From: Undaria pinnatifida
Taxonomy: Eukaryota > Sar > Phaeophyceae > Laminariales > Alariaceae
NCBI GenBank assembly: GCA_012845835.1
Contig: JABAKD010000019.1
Location: 1,845,501-1,909,500 of the forward strand
Reading direction: 5' to 3'
DNA: 64,000 nt
Under the pieces are notes generated by a model. The model saw only the letters and a program-made list of their open reading frames with translations. It ran no database searches and was not told where the DNA came from. The first letter of the stretch is position 1, and each line of letters opens with the position of its first letter. The position numbers and the translations under genes are program-made. Positions 35,901-45,569 of the stretch are shown piece after piece.

Positions 35901-38900
35901 TGTACGGCCGTCCATCATCTTCAGGATCTCCATCGCTTCCTATATCTTCCCCCTCTAAGGTCCGTTTCCCGCCTTGGTGACTGATTCAAGCGAAGGGGCA
36001 AGACGAGGGAGGGGTGTTCCAGACGGACGAGGCATGCTTCAAACGAAGGTGTGTTTTCAGCATGGTTGAAGCAGAGGATGCATTATTAACACATGTCAAT
36101 AGCGTACCTATGGTGGTAATGTTAACAAAACATATCTACATCTACAAAAAGACAAATCCAACAAAATAAACTCAACAAGAGACACCTCTGCTAATTGACA
36201 CAAATTGATATCGATAACGTACCTGCACCCGGAGACGGATCACCATGGTGGCGCACGACTCCGTCGGCAACACGCCGTGTGCCAGAATGTCGGCAAACTG
36301 CTCGTCCGCCTCCTCGAGCATTCCCTCCGAAGCTAGCAGCTGCACCAGCAGGCTGCACATCGGCCACGGTGGGTACGCGCCGAGGCTTCGAATGCGCTTG
36401 AAATACTCCAACGCTTCTTGCCTGCATCGGGCACCAAGCGGAGGCAAGCCCACCCCAAGCGTGAACGTTTGTTTCCGAGAAGGGGAGACAGACACATAGA
36501 CAGACATGAGTGACAGCTAGAGCTGTGCGTTGGCTGGGCTTGACAGCTACTGTAGTTACTACCTGGGTGACGAAGTAAGCCAACCAAACTGGGTTAATAG
36601 CCTTTCTCGATAATAAACACATTGTGAGCCCCACCAGTCAGATATGAGACCACAAATATCTGCGCACACTACCGTACGCTGCTAACTGTAACGCCCACAC
36701 ACCAAATAACGAGTCGGCGACTTACGCAACGTCAGCCAACAAATAGCATACCTAGTCTGCTATCTATAGCCAGTTAACTAATACCTAGTCCGCGACTTAC
36801 AGTGAGCCAACTTACAGCCTTGTCAACCACCTGATACCTTGTATACTTTATTGATACTAACATCCGCTACCACTGCCGACACATGCGCGGTGGAGACGTG
36901 ACAGCGGTTATGATAGTGTGGTTCTATGATGCTAGTATGTGCCGAGAGGAGAGACCCCAAAATCAAACGTAGACTGCGAGATTCGTCGAACTCGAAATAA
37001 GTCATATTTGTTGGATATACATAACTAGTCAGCTTCGTCACTTGACTGTGTAATACGTCGACGTATTGGTTTAGTTTAGGTATCCTGCCCCAGCCGGGGT
37101 TTCTATTCATACTTCATTGACTCTCCATCGGCCCCTGGACTGGAGTCAGCTGGCTCACCCAACGTCATCTAGTTCCAGCACACCGCGGCTTTGTCAGTTG
37201 TCTCGCCCAAACTTACTGTACCTCCAGCGTACGGCGGACTCCACGCCGCATTTTTTTTCTGAAAGGCCAGGGCGGGTGGGTAGTGCTAAAATAAGCGTGC
37301 TACACTACAACAGTCACCTCACCCGTGCAGGTTGGAGTCGATGTCCCTTTGCTGAGGGGACATAGGCGTAAGCGGGAAGCAGTTCTTCCTCTTCAGCTTC
37401 ACCCTCCGGTGCAGCCCCACCAGTAGCTTCGACAGCATCAGCTCGTTGCCAACCTCCAGCGATTCACTCAACCCGCTTCCCTCCTCTTCCCCCTCCACCT
37501 CTTCCTCATTACCATCGATGCTGCTGCTCAGGCGAAGCCCTACCAGCCCGGGCGCCTCTCCTCCATCCCTATTCCCAACCCGGGGCGTCTCGGAGTCAGC
37601 ATCCTTGATCGCGGATTCAGGCGAGGCCTCACCCCCGCCCCCCCTCTCAATCGAAACCCCTTCACCCCCCCCCTCCCGGCCCTTTTTCCGCCTCTTCCAA
37701 AGGCCGTCGTGGGAATCTACGTCATCGGAGATCTTCACGTAGTTGGCCAGGGAGGGGAGGGCCCAAGTGCACGAAGACTTGGTGTAGGCGTCCAGGATGT
37801 TTTGAACCCGCTGTCGCTCTGGTGGTTACAGTTACAATTGTACGAGGAAGGGAGGCGTGTCCGGGGGGGGAGGGTGAACTCATCATCTGAAACTGTAACT
37901 GTTTATAGTAGGATAACAGAGGCGTTGTGGTTTGTAAGCGTCACCTCGTCTCCTCATCGAACGTGACAGACGTCTCCGGACGGATTTACAAAGCTTCGCT
38001 CCTGATTTTATATGCATCTGTAGTTAAAGTCCTTCAGGGTGGGCTAGTGGTATTGTATCTCCTCTAGCGGCGTTGTAATTGCCCTCTCAATATACTCGAC
38101 AGTCGTAATCGCCTACTATAATACCCGAAATCGCTCGCCCCTTCTGTCAGAAGACGTCCGGTCGAGGTAAACAGCAAACTAAAACAGGGCAGTGAGTTGG
38201 CATTATTAGTGGACTTCACGGCTATTAATACTTACTACTTGGGCGGCGAAGTACAAGCCAAGTAACTGACGTAGTCTTCCTTAATTATATCCACACGTTG
38301 AGACACAAACTCGCCAGCCAGACGCAACGACGCACGCAAAACGCTGCACGCAACTATGATTACCTGTACCACCTAGCCAACTACCTGGTACTAATTAGCC
38401 GGCCATTAATCAACTACCTGGTACTAATTAGCCGGCCATTAATAGTCAGCCAACTCACATAAAGCCAAGCAGCTAGTGTACAGCTGTATAACACGCAAGA
38501 TTACACGCCCCTTGGCACGAGCGTCAAACATTATTTTACCCCAAACAAGAAGGGCACACAGCGCAAACGGCAGCGAAAGGAAACCTCTCGTCCAGATCTT
38601 GCCATACACGCGTGTCGCTCGGCGTTCGCGCTCTCCCCCTTGTCGAGAAAACCAGCTTCGACAATCGCCTGGGTGGTGTATGATCTTGCGTGTTGTGCTG
38701 CCGGTGTTGTTCGCTGGCACATACGGACACCATAGGGGGATCACCACTCTGTACACCAATGTCCATACATCCCCCGACCGACAACGCCCGGCAGTGTTGT
38801 GGGGGAACCCTGAAGACACGGACAGGCAGCCCCGGTGACGGCAAGCGCCAGCGACCGCGCTACTCGTACTTTTTGATACGTAAATGCGATGCTACATGCT

Positions 38901-40495
38901 GCTGCTGCAGGTGGTGCAACCGCTCATTACTCGTACAGACTCGCACCTCTGCTTCTACTGCTTACCTACTGCCCTCACTACCCGTAACTACTGCCGACCC
39001 GCTGCACTATATGTGCAACACACCATACAACAGAGTAGTCTATGGTGTATGACGGTGTATAACACACCCCGGGGGATAACACATGGGGCTCCATAAAACG
39101 TATCACCTGGCGTGGTAAGCTCCAGGTGTGTGATATAGAACGCCCCCCGGCGAAAAATGTGTTCATGTTGGATTTAATAGAACGCATTCCCGAATGAGAT
39201 GGCACACTCTAGGGGGTGCGATGACTGGCGAAAAAAAACTGCCACACTCCAAGCACGCTGCGGAGTCGCGCGACTGCCCCTGCCGACCTCGAGCCCCCCA
39301 AAGGGTCGGGGTTAGGGTCAGGGTTAGGTATAGGGTCGTATTGGCCTGGATTGGCCTGGGCTGACGTGCAAGATTGGAATTGACCACGAACGACCGATAG
39401 GAACGCCGTTGCGTGCCCGTCCTGCACTTCGGGGGAGCATGTATCTTGGGGGTGTCATACCGAGTATAAAGCATGACACCGCAGGGGGTATGGTATACCT
39501 GGTACAATGTAGCCGGGTGGTGTACTCCAGGGGTTTGAAATGCAACGCGCCGGGTGGTATACCCCGTCATATACGGTACATTGCACGAAATAGCATTGGG
39601 TGTCGTTGGCCTGTGAAGTGCCATTAGCACGGACACTGGTTGTGCTGGATGCTGATGGGTGGTGATATCAGTTTAACGTGAAGATCACACAGAATCGAAA
39701 AGAAGCACAATCGCTAGATTGTATAACAATATAGCTCTACTTCTAGTATACACCGAGAGTATGCATACTGTTGTGAGAGTACGTCGTACGTACATGCTGT
39801 AACGTTTCTGGCCATGGCCCTGTTCATGACGAAGCGTGACCAGGCTGTGTGCTGTGTGCCAGGCTTTTTAGTCCTGCCATATTCCACTCGTTAAACGTAC
39901 GACTCGTACTCGTGCCGTCGGTACAGGAGGCAAAAGTGTTCGAAGTCAACAACAGCCATGAGTCACCACTGGCTTATCTCATCGAGCACAATACGCTATA
40001 CAAGGGGGGCGTCGTCACGGCGGAGCGACGCCCGCCTGCCGCTCCACGCATGCCCGTAATGGCGAAGAGAGGTCGCAAAAGCGGCTGCTGTGCACTGCCT
40101 GTACTTTCAAGAGGTAATGGTTGTTAATACCACAGCACCACTCTGTATATATACGTGCAGCAGTACTCACCGGTGTCCACTGACGATGAACTGCAGTCAG
40201 CAGCGGGGGGTAGTCTGCTGCTGCCATTACTGCCATTGTCACTGCTCTTGCTGCTGTTGCCGCTGCCACTACCATTGATGCTGCTGCAGCTCTCGTTCGG
40301 GGACTCAAGCTTGGCAGCGAGTGTTTGTGGCTCAACTAGGCTACTGCTACCTGGAAGCGGCGGTGCTACTACCCAGCTCTCCTCGTCGCCAGTAGCAGCG
40401 ATAGAGGCGCTCGATAATGGCCGTCGTCTCGACGTCCTGTCGATTGTATCTCGGGCGCAGCGACGATAATATCGAGCAACGGCAGCCAGCTTCAT
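29648..40495 (-). CDS. PRORP: Proteinaceous RNase P (PRORP), 10-exon gene
   Basis: Family role (known): a single-protein endonuclease that removes 5' leaders from pre-tRNAs in mitochondria, plastids or nucleus. Seen: ten exons at 40495-40171, 37818-37323, 36421-36223, 35694-35509, 35284-35132, 34297-34148, 33413-33285, 32942-32851, 31428-31290 and 29923-29648. All splice phases agree and sum to 714 codons plus TGA. Residues 1-30 are Arg/Ala-rich, like an organelle presequence. A low-complexity acidic/Gly part follows, then PPR helices (about 275-450), a zinc CxxC (C468, C471) in CTVCGEKL, and the NYN nuclease with D526 (IIDGPN), D615/D616 (GLDDLYW) and D637/D641 (VTNDLMRDH), matching the metal aspartates of plant PRORP1 and human MRPP3. 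It ends in NWHLPVRVR, short of the C-terminal Cys seen in plants; a further exon is possible. The least certain links are exon 1 to 2 and the exon 10 acceptor. Confidence 0.85.
31105..31150 (-). pseudogene. Copy of the PRORP exon 9 donor edge
   Basis: About 40 bases resembling the exon 9 end (GLDDLYWMYST region) recur in the downstream intron, together with ~60 bases of flanking intron, which are present next to both copies (31050-31100 and 31225-31280). Confidence 0.7.
31290..31428 (-). CDS. PRORP: PRORP exon 9 (catalytic Asp pair)
   Basis: 46 codons after the split Leu codon. KGIIQKWMDNDWLVIVEG then LDDLYWMYST matches the family's paired catalytic aspartates (DDWYWLYA in plants). Acceptor GTTTTAG, donor AGCACG/GTGAGG. 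A degenerate copy of the donor end lies in the downstream intron near 31105-31150. Confidence 0.9.
32096..32332. mobile_element. MITE-like element, family agggctgtgagttgg
   Basis: Left end tagggctgtgagttgactgg and right end ccagccaactcacagctcta are inverted complements with 2 mismatches, 236 bp apart. No ORF. Lies in a PRORP intron next to further left ends at about 31484, 31877 and 31992. Confidence 0.65.
32335..32370. repeat. (CGCA)n microsatellite
   Basis: Nine or so acgc units adjoining the MITE-like element, with a pair of G runs at 32417-32450. Confidence 0.85.
32530..32810. repeat. CAA/CAG-rich simple sequence
   Basis: Imperfect caa/cag/aca repeat, ending in a purer (CAA)n at about 32760-32805, directly 3' of PRORP exon 8. 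Confidence 0.85.
32851..32942 (-). CDS. PRORP: PRORP exon 8 (nuclease core)
   Basis: 30 codons plus two bases, from VDWLAEHLRSKGERVLITMP on. It corresponds to the strand after the first Asp motif, where family members read 'V..L...G..vLvvMP'. Acceptor TTCAATAG, donor CCAACT/GTGAGC. Confidence 0.85.
33285..33413 (-). CDS. PRORP: PRORP exon 7 (start of the NYN nuclease)
   Basis: 43 codons from VQRLSWFANWFDSLEE to HGGFTLMQ. PTAIIDGPNAAYMDQN is the first metal-site motif (Asp in DGPN, DGAN in plants). The donor is CAG/GCGAGA, a GC-AG intron. It is supported by phase and by the family sequence continuing at once in exon 8. Confidence 0.9.
33915..34115. repeat. (ACC)n-rich repeat
   Basis: Pure ACC run near 33948-33978 and imperfect accaac/accatc units to 34115, in the PRORP intron after exon 6. 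Confidence 0.85.
34148..34297 (-). CDS. PRORP: PRORP exon 6 (central zinc-binding domain)
   Basis: 50 codons, phase 0/0, from GWKAEWADLSEQGACTVCGE on. CTVCGEKLQGVGLSP matches the PRORP central domain, where two Cys help hold a structural zinc. Acceptor TTGATCAG, donor GCGGAG/GTGTGT. Confidence 0.88.
34690..34995 (+). mobile_element. Poly-C-tailed dispersed repeat, copy 3 (partial)
   Basis: The 3' half matches copies 1 and 2 (aatgtctgcctggtcggcga, gatgcgagggtctatgg) and again ends in a C-rich run (34970-34990). The upstream part contains taacgcagtgggtaagtg, reminiscent of a tRNA A box. Lies inside a PRORP intron on the opposite strand. Confidence 0.5.
35132..35284 (-). CDS. PRORP: PRORP exon 5 (linker after the PPRs)
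   Basis: 51 codons, phase 0/0, from ESFLLDLMAGVASCHE to PTVKALRE. Acceptor TTCCTAG, donor CGTGAG/GTAAGG. It lies between the PPR repeats and the zinc-binding central domain, as expected for the helical end of the PPR domain. Confidence 0.8.
35509..35694 (-). CDS. PRORP: PRORP exon 4 (PPR repeats)
   Basis: 62 codons, phase 0 at both ends, from RGKIAEAMEILEMMEG to MQWQNILPK. Two PPR helices are visible (GKIAEAMEILEMM and GDMDGVMKLWKHM). Acceptor ATCACACAG, donor CCCAAG/GTGTTC. A decayed copy of the first ~45 bases plus acceptor lies in the upstream intron near 35905-35960. Confidence 0.85.
35905..35960 (-). pseudogene. Copy of the PRORP exon 4 acceptor edge
   Basis: Upstream of the real exon 4, an acceptor CCTTAG is followed by RGKI, a TAG stop and EAMEILKMMDG, clearly a copy of RGKIAEAMEILEMMEG. 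Using this acceptor would end translation. Confidence 0.8.
36223..36421 (-). CDS. PRORP: PRORP exon 3 (PPR repeats)
   Basis: Encodes about 66 residues from QEALEYFKRIRSLGAYP to VIRLRVQ. The helix pairs EALEYFKRIRSLG and LLASEGMLEEADEQFADILAHG have the pentatricopeptide (PPR) pattern used by PRORP to hold the pre-tRNA elbow. Acceptor GATGCAG, donor GTGCAG/GTACGT. Confidence 0.8.
36519..36828. mobile_element. MITE-like element, family agggctgtgagttgg
   Basis: Left end agagctgtgcgttggctggg, right end agccaacttacagcctt. About 310 bp, in PRORP intron 2. A third relative spans roughly 38184-38463. Confidence 0.55.
37323..37818 (-). CDS. PRORP: PRORP exon 2
   Basis: Acceptor CCACCAG at 37819, donor CACGG/GTGAGG at 37323. 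Starts ERQRVQNILDAYTKSS, continues through a long charged stretch (Lys/Arg, then Glu/Gly-rich) and ends SPQQRDIDSNLHG. It looks like an N-terminal spacer leading into the PPR domain. The phase-2 end is completed by the first base of exon 3. Confidence 0.65.
38491..38693. mobile_element. MITE with ACACGCAAGAT terminal inverted repeats
   Basis: acacgcaagat at 38491-38501 and its exact complement at 38683-38693. A second copy with acgcaagat/attgcgtgt ends lies at 59453-59655, and the first ~75 bases align (gcacgag, caaa, attttg.). No transposase. Flanks are not clearly duplicated. Confidence 0.7.
39200..40120. other. PRORP intron 1 / upstream region, no other gene
   Basis: Contains the short telomere-like patch near 39308-39335 and the dispersed repeat copy at 39630-39705. 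Nothing else recognised. Confidence 0.45.
40171..40495 (-). CDS. PRORP: PRORP exon 1 (presequence and Ser-rich linker)
   Basis: The ATG at 40495 opens MKLAAVARYYRRCARD, an Arg-rich stretch without acids until residue 16 that resembles a mitochondrial or plastid presequence. A Ser/Asn/Gly-rich tail follows. The frame closes at a good donor (CACCG then GTGAGTAC) in phase 1, which exactly matches the 2-base start of exon 2, 2.35 kb away. Linking it to PRORP rests on phase and strand only. It could instead be the first exon of another gene. Confidence 0.55.
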
Positions 40496-41552
40496 GGATC
40501 ACAACGCGCTGCTACTGCTGTGCAGTGCAGATGCTGCCGTTGTGCTGTTTCTACTGCTGCTGCTGTGTGGTCATGTTGTCAATTTGGGCGATTCGAGGGA
40601 GTTCAGCATCATGCGAGGCATTATCAAGGCAACTCACTTTTTTTTTTCACACACATCTTTCCAGCGTCTAGCCAAGGGTGAAAAAAAGTGTCGCCCCTTC
40701 TTCCCCCCGGTCCTTGCTTTTATTTTTTTTCGCGCATAGGGTCCAGCAATCCCAATGCTCGTCGATTTCCCATCGAGTCTTGCTAACTCACGCTCTCGCG
40801 CTTTTCTCAAATGTGCACACGAAAAATCCCCACGACTTTATATAGTCTACAAGGTTCCCCTCCGGGAAGTGTTTAAGGGAGTGGCGCAAAAACGAAACCC
40901 AAACATCCAACATCTGGCTGTCTGTGGGCAAATAAGATGTACCTGGTGGCGGTAAAAACTATGTTCTTGTCCGCAGCTCGAGAAGCGGAGTATGGGGAGG
41001 CGCCCTCCCGGGTACGGTTCGCTCTCTCGCCGTCGTGGTGGAGAACCGAAAATAAGTGGTAATCCCATCAGTGCGTACGTGTCCAGCGCCAGTACACGTA
41101 CGATGGGAACTTTAATAATACCCGGGTGACTCTTATGCAGTAAAATTAGCGTGGTAAAAATAAAAGGGCGAATAGGTGGATTTTCAACCGGCAAAAAAAC
41201 AAATCAGCAGCCAGTTGTTCCGTGCGCCGTCTTTCTGTCGTGGTTTTGATGTTTTTTCTTTGTTTCCTGTTGTTGTTGTTTCGTATGGAAATCAGCAATT
41301 AATTTCAGAAAAGGTACTCTTCTCGTGTCTTCTTGTTGAGCCAGATATTGAACTTAACGACGATTGATACACGCCAGGATGGGCAATCATCCCCCTTAAC
41401 CGCCAGTTCGTCGCAGAGAGTGCGCGGAATGAGGAACTGTAGGGCTTCTATTATTGTCGCTGAGACAGAGAAGAAGCCCTTTCTCGTGGAGCATCATCAG
41501 CGCCTATAAATCTTTATATCTTAGTTCGCTTATCACATATGCACATCCTTAC

Positions 41553-41723
41553 GTCTGCGGATATCTCCCGCCTCTGACCGCCTTTCCGCGCGGTTTCTTC
41601 GCTGAGGCGTGCCCCCGCCTCGCCTGCAACCACCGGCTCAGCTGATCCGCCCGCTCGGCGCCGTAGCGCGCGCGCGAGGCCTCGACGTCGAGATCTACGA
41701 CGAGATCTCCGAAAAATCGTGCC
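41553..41723 (-). CDS. Possible internal exon, unrecognised
   Basis: Acceptor CTCACAG, then ARFFGDLVVDLDVEASRARYG and a basic tail to a donor CAGAC/GTAAGG. GC-rich codon use like the PRORP and Hsp70 exons. Product unknown. It could belong to a gene upstream of PRORP on the same strand. Confidence 0.3.
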
Positions 41724-41926
41724 CTGTGAGACGTTTGGTGCGTAGTCTGCACACAGGGCTAATAATGTCTTCGCGTTATTTCTTCGGTACGTGTTCTCTG
41801 ACCTCCGACACACGGGGGGGGGTCGATTACCTGGCCGGCGTCGCCATTGTAAAGGCCACTATGCGAGGTTTGTGCTAGGATCTGGGAAAGAAAAGTTCGT
41901 AATCCCCGAGAACACATGCCACCCAG

Positions 41927-42370
41927 GCGTAGTGGAGAACTGCGAACTCTCAATATTTTTGAACCCCCGGTAGTCTACAGCAGCACGTATACATGTACAT
42001 GATGTACAGCAGTAGCTGAAGCTATGATGAGCCTGCAGCATCACGAAGCTACAAATGGTATATGCACAGCGGCATCACGAAGCTACAAATGGTATATGCA
42101 CAGCAGAATCACGAAGCTACAAATGGTATATGCACAGCAGCAGCTAGGCGTCGTGGAGAACTGCGAACTCTCAATATTTTTGAACCCCCGGTAGTCTATA
42201 CAGCAGCACGTACATGTACATGATGTACAGCAGTAGCTGAAGCTATGATGAGCCTGCAGCATGACGAAGCTACAAATGGTATATGCACATCAGCATCACG
42301 AAGCTACAAATGGTATATGCACAGCAGCATCACGAAGCTACAAATGGTATATGCACAGCAGCAGCTGTGG
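41927..42370. repeat. ~218-bp tandem duplication with ~32-bp sub-repeats
   Basis: gtggagaactgcgaactctc through gcatcacgaagctacaaatg is present twice (from 41930 and from 42148). Each unit ends in three copies of a ~32-bp agcatcacgaagctacaaat repeat. Confidence 0.9.
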
Positions 42371-42598
42371 CCGCGCCTTTCTGCGTAGCAACGCAGAGCG
42401 TCACCCAGCTGGGGTGAACCGCCATGCTCTCCCATAATTTCCAGGCTGCCTTCTTGCATTGTTCCGCCGCACACGGGAAATCGGGAAAAATTTGTCGGCA
42501 TTTTCCCTTTCCAGTATCTCCCATATATGAATTAAAAACTTCGTCTAACTCTTGGCATTACTTCTTACCCTCTTAATATTTACTATCCTGCGCTGCGA

Positions 42599-42621
42599 CC
42601 GGCGGCCGTCCAGGCCGCCGG
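42599..42621. other. Perfect GC hairpin
   Basis: CCGGCGGCC, loop GTCCA, GGCCGCCGG: a 9-bp perfect stem, followed at 42632 by an AT dinucleotide run. Confidence 0.75.
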
Positions 42622-42843
42622 CGTAGCCCCTTGTATATATATATATATTCACTGCTGTTTGCTTTTTAAATTCAAGAAAAAATACGCTGGATTGTTTTGA
42701 TCTTCGTCCGATTCAAAATCGTCCCCTCGTGGAGACGAAAGCAACTCGCCTCAGCATAGCGAGGACTCGCCACGCGCACATACATGATGTATCCTACTAC
42801 TGCTGCTGTGCGGCAAGGTTGTACACGTAGCGTTGTGCTGTCC

Positions 42844-43225
42844 TGTTACGGTTCTGTGACAATTTCAAGAGTTGCTATGACAGAGGCGTTTTCGTGATAG
42901 TAGGGGCCACAATATTTACGTCCCCTCCCTAAGTCGGGTGTGACTGCCCCACCCGGACACTTCCCTTTTTATCCACTTCACTTCTTCAACCAAGCATCAA
43001 CCATCCTTCCATAATTCCTTGGGTTCACGTTCATAAACCTTCGGATAAGCAATCAAGTTACCACTTTCACACTACTTTCTTGGGAAGCTTCACATCTTGA
43101 GCACTTGCACAAGGGACTTGCTCTCTCTCCGAGGAACGCACAAGCGCCTTCTGAACTCGGTCGTATCGGTCCTTCGGAGGTCAGTCCTTATGAATACCTG
43201 AGGCGTGCTACAGATATGGCCTACA
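42844..43225. repeat. 5' LTR, 382 bp
   Basis: Ends in CTACA. About five differences from the 3' copy by eye, so insertion is fairly recent. Confidence 0.7.
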
Positions 43226-44623
43226 AGGGCTGCGCTCCGCGGGCGGCTGACGCCGCCCGCTACGCTCGCGCAAGGCAAGGAAGAATGCAACTAAAAACAT
43301 ATGTAGAGGGGGCAGAAAGAAGAGACCCATGATTTGGTGCGAACAGCGATTTGATAATGCCAAGAGCTGCTTGTGCAGAGCAGATTGCCCTGTTGTTCTC
43401 AGCTGTGCTGTGTGCTTTTGTTACCGGTGTCTGATCGACAGTATGGGGGTAATTTGCGTGGGGGAAAAAACAGGGGGCCGTGAAAGATCAAATACATGTA
43501 TGTGGAAAAAGAAAAAAGAGGAAAAGTAGTACTCCGTACACAACACGCATTATACCCGGTACTGCTCTATTTTCGAAAGAAAGCACACAGCGCAGCGACA
43601 CAGCACCGCAGCGAAGGGCACGGCACCGCTCCGCACGGCTCCGCACGGCTCCGCACGGCGCTACGCTGCGCTGCTGGGCTATATATAGCCGGACTGATCT
43701 GAGTTGGGCGTACATGTGATCCAACAGCGTATAGTATATGTAAGAATGCCGGAACAGTCTGGAGTTTGGCGGAACGAAGAGGAAATATCGGAGAACCGGG
43801 TAGCATAGGGGGGGGGGGGGGGTTCCAGGGGAAGGAATAGCGAAAAATAGGAGGACCTCAGCAGCAACAACGTAGCACACCAGCAGCACACCAGCAGCGA
43901 GTATCGGACACAACAACCGGTAGAGGAAGAAGGGAGTAGCGCCCACGCAGCAGCGACAGCAGCAGCAGTAGCAGTAGGGAGAACACGTCGGCAGGAGCAT
44001 AGGGGTAGAGAGGTGGCACGGGGAGACACCAATCGCAATCTCCCACCCTCCCACCCTATTGCTTCACGAGCAGGAGGGCTAAAGCGGAGGGAGGGGGAGG
44101 GGGGCGAGAGGAGGGAACGAAGGAAGGGCAGGGATTGATTCCTTCATCTTCCGGTGTGTGCGTGCCTTCGGGGGGGGGCGGCTTCTGGTTGTTGAGGTTA
44201 TCTGTCGGGAAGGGGGGCAGGTCAGCCGCGTACAATAGCTGGGAGAGGGAGCGGGGGAGGGAGAGGGGGGCAAGGAAAACCGGCCGAGGGTGAGCCGTCA
44301 GTTTCCACCCCCCCCCACCCTCCCCCGCGGGGCGGGGGAACACCATGATATTAATGAACACGCAAATTTTCGTGAAGAGGAGACCAAACTGATGGTATGT
44401 ACAAACCTGGTGGTGTAGTAGTACCCGTATGTACTATTGGCGTTTCGTATTTCGAACGTATGTACTATTGGCGGTTCGTATTTCGAACGAAGCTGGAAAG
44501 CAAAGAAAAGCTGGAAAGGTTCCGCAAGTAATATGGAAGTTGGAGCTCTGAGAGGCCAGGGATGGGCAATCCCTGAGAAAGACAAAATTAAGTAAGTCTA
44601 TATGTGGACCTTGCGATGCTAGT

Positions 44624-44752
44624 AGGCTAGATACCCTAGTCTGCTTCGCCATGAATATTCTCGCATGTCTCACCCTGGTTCCAGACTGACTCCCCTTTTA
44701 GGCTCCGATTCGTGACATGGTGTCCAATTCGAGAATCGAACTCGGGTTTCCA
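44624..44752. repeat. Dispersed repeat with a tRNA T-arm-like end (copy 2 at 50070-50198)
   Basis: ~130 bp starting taggctagataccct and ending cgaactcgggtttcc, ~95% alike in the two copies. On the minus strand its end reads cccgagttcgattctcgaat, a T-arm with a B-box-like core, but no full tRNA fold could be drawn. Confidence 0.7.
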
Positions 44753-45138
44753 CAGTTTTTTTGCGGTATGTTACTGAGTTACCGACGTTGCATTTTGGTG
44801 GAAAATTATTTTGTATGTCGGCAGACTCAAAAAAAAGGAGTAGTAGACGAGTCAGTTCCGTGGAGTTGCGTGCTGCTTTCGTGCACGTCAATTTCGTTCA
44901 CATACATACGGACATTTAGCCATTGAATATTGGTCAGGCGATCAAATACGCGGTGAAAAGGCAGGGGGGAGGGTTTTTATCGAGGATTTCCCTCTTATGG
45001 CCCCTGTGTTTCCGGTTTGTTAGCCTATCCTCGAGGTCATTATTTCTGTAAAGAGCTTTGCGGCTCTGTACTCTTGGCTATACAGTCACAGGATTGCTAT
45101 AGCATATTGCTCTTGTCATCGCATTATGCTAGGGAGGA

Positions 45139-45520
45139 TGTTACGGTTCTGTGACAATTTCAAGAGTTGCTATGACAGAGGCGTTTTCGTGATAGTAGGG
45201 ACCACGATATTTACGTCCTCTCCCTAAGTCGGGTGTGACTGCCCCACCCGGACACTTCCCTTTTTATCCACTTCACTTCTTCAACCAAGCATCAACCATC
45301 CTTCCATAATTCCTTGGGTTCACGTTCATAAACCTTCGGATAAGCAATCAAGTTACCATTTTCACACTACTTTCTTGGGAAGCTTCACATCTTGAGCACT
45401 TGCACAAGGGACTTGCTCTCTCTCCGAGGAACGCACAAGCGCCTTCTGAACTCGGTCGTATCGGTCCTTCGGAGGTCAGTCCTTATGAATACCTGAGGCG
45501 TGCTACAGATATGGCCTATA
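45139..45520. repeat. 3' LTR, 382 bp
   Basis: Same length as the 5' copy. Its last two bases are TA instead of CA. Confidence 0.7.
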
Positions 45521-45569
45521 TGTGGACCTTGCGATGCTATACTAACGCTGACAAAGTATTTAAATTGTG

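Larger units (their letters stand above)
42844..45520. mobile_element. Compact LTR element without coding capacity (TRIM/LARD-like)
   Basis: Two direct repeats of 382 bp each (42844-43225 and 45139-45520), nearly identical, starting TGTTACGGTTCTGTGACA. The 3' copy is preceded by a purine tract (AGGGAGGA), as a polypurine tract should be. The ~1.9-kb interior has no gag or pol. It holds a GC-rich hairpin just after the 5' LTR, poly-C/G tracts and a dispersed repeat (44624-44752). Flanks TGTCC/TGTGG are only partly alike, so a target duplication is not proven. Confidence 0.7.

Noticed and set aside
44690-44800. Complete tRNA gene on the minus strand
   Set aside because: Only the T-arm is convincing; the anticodon loop lacks U33 and the acceptor halves do not match.
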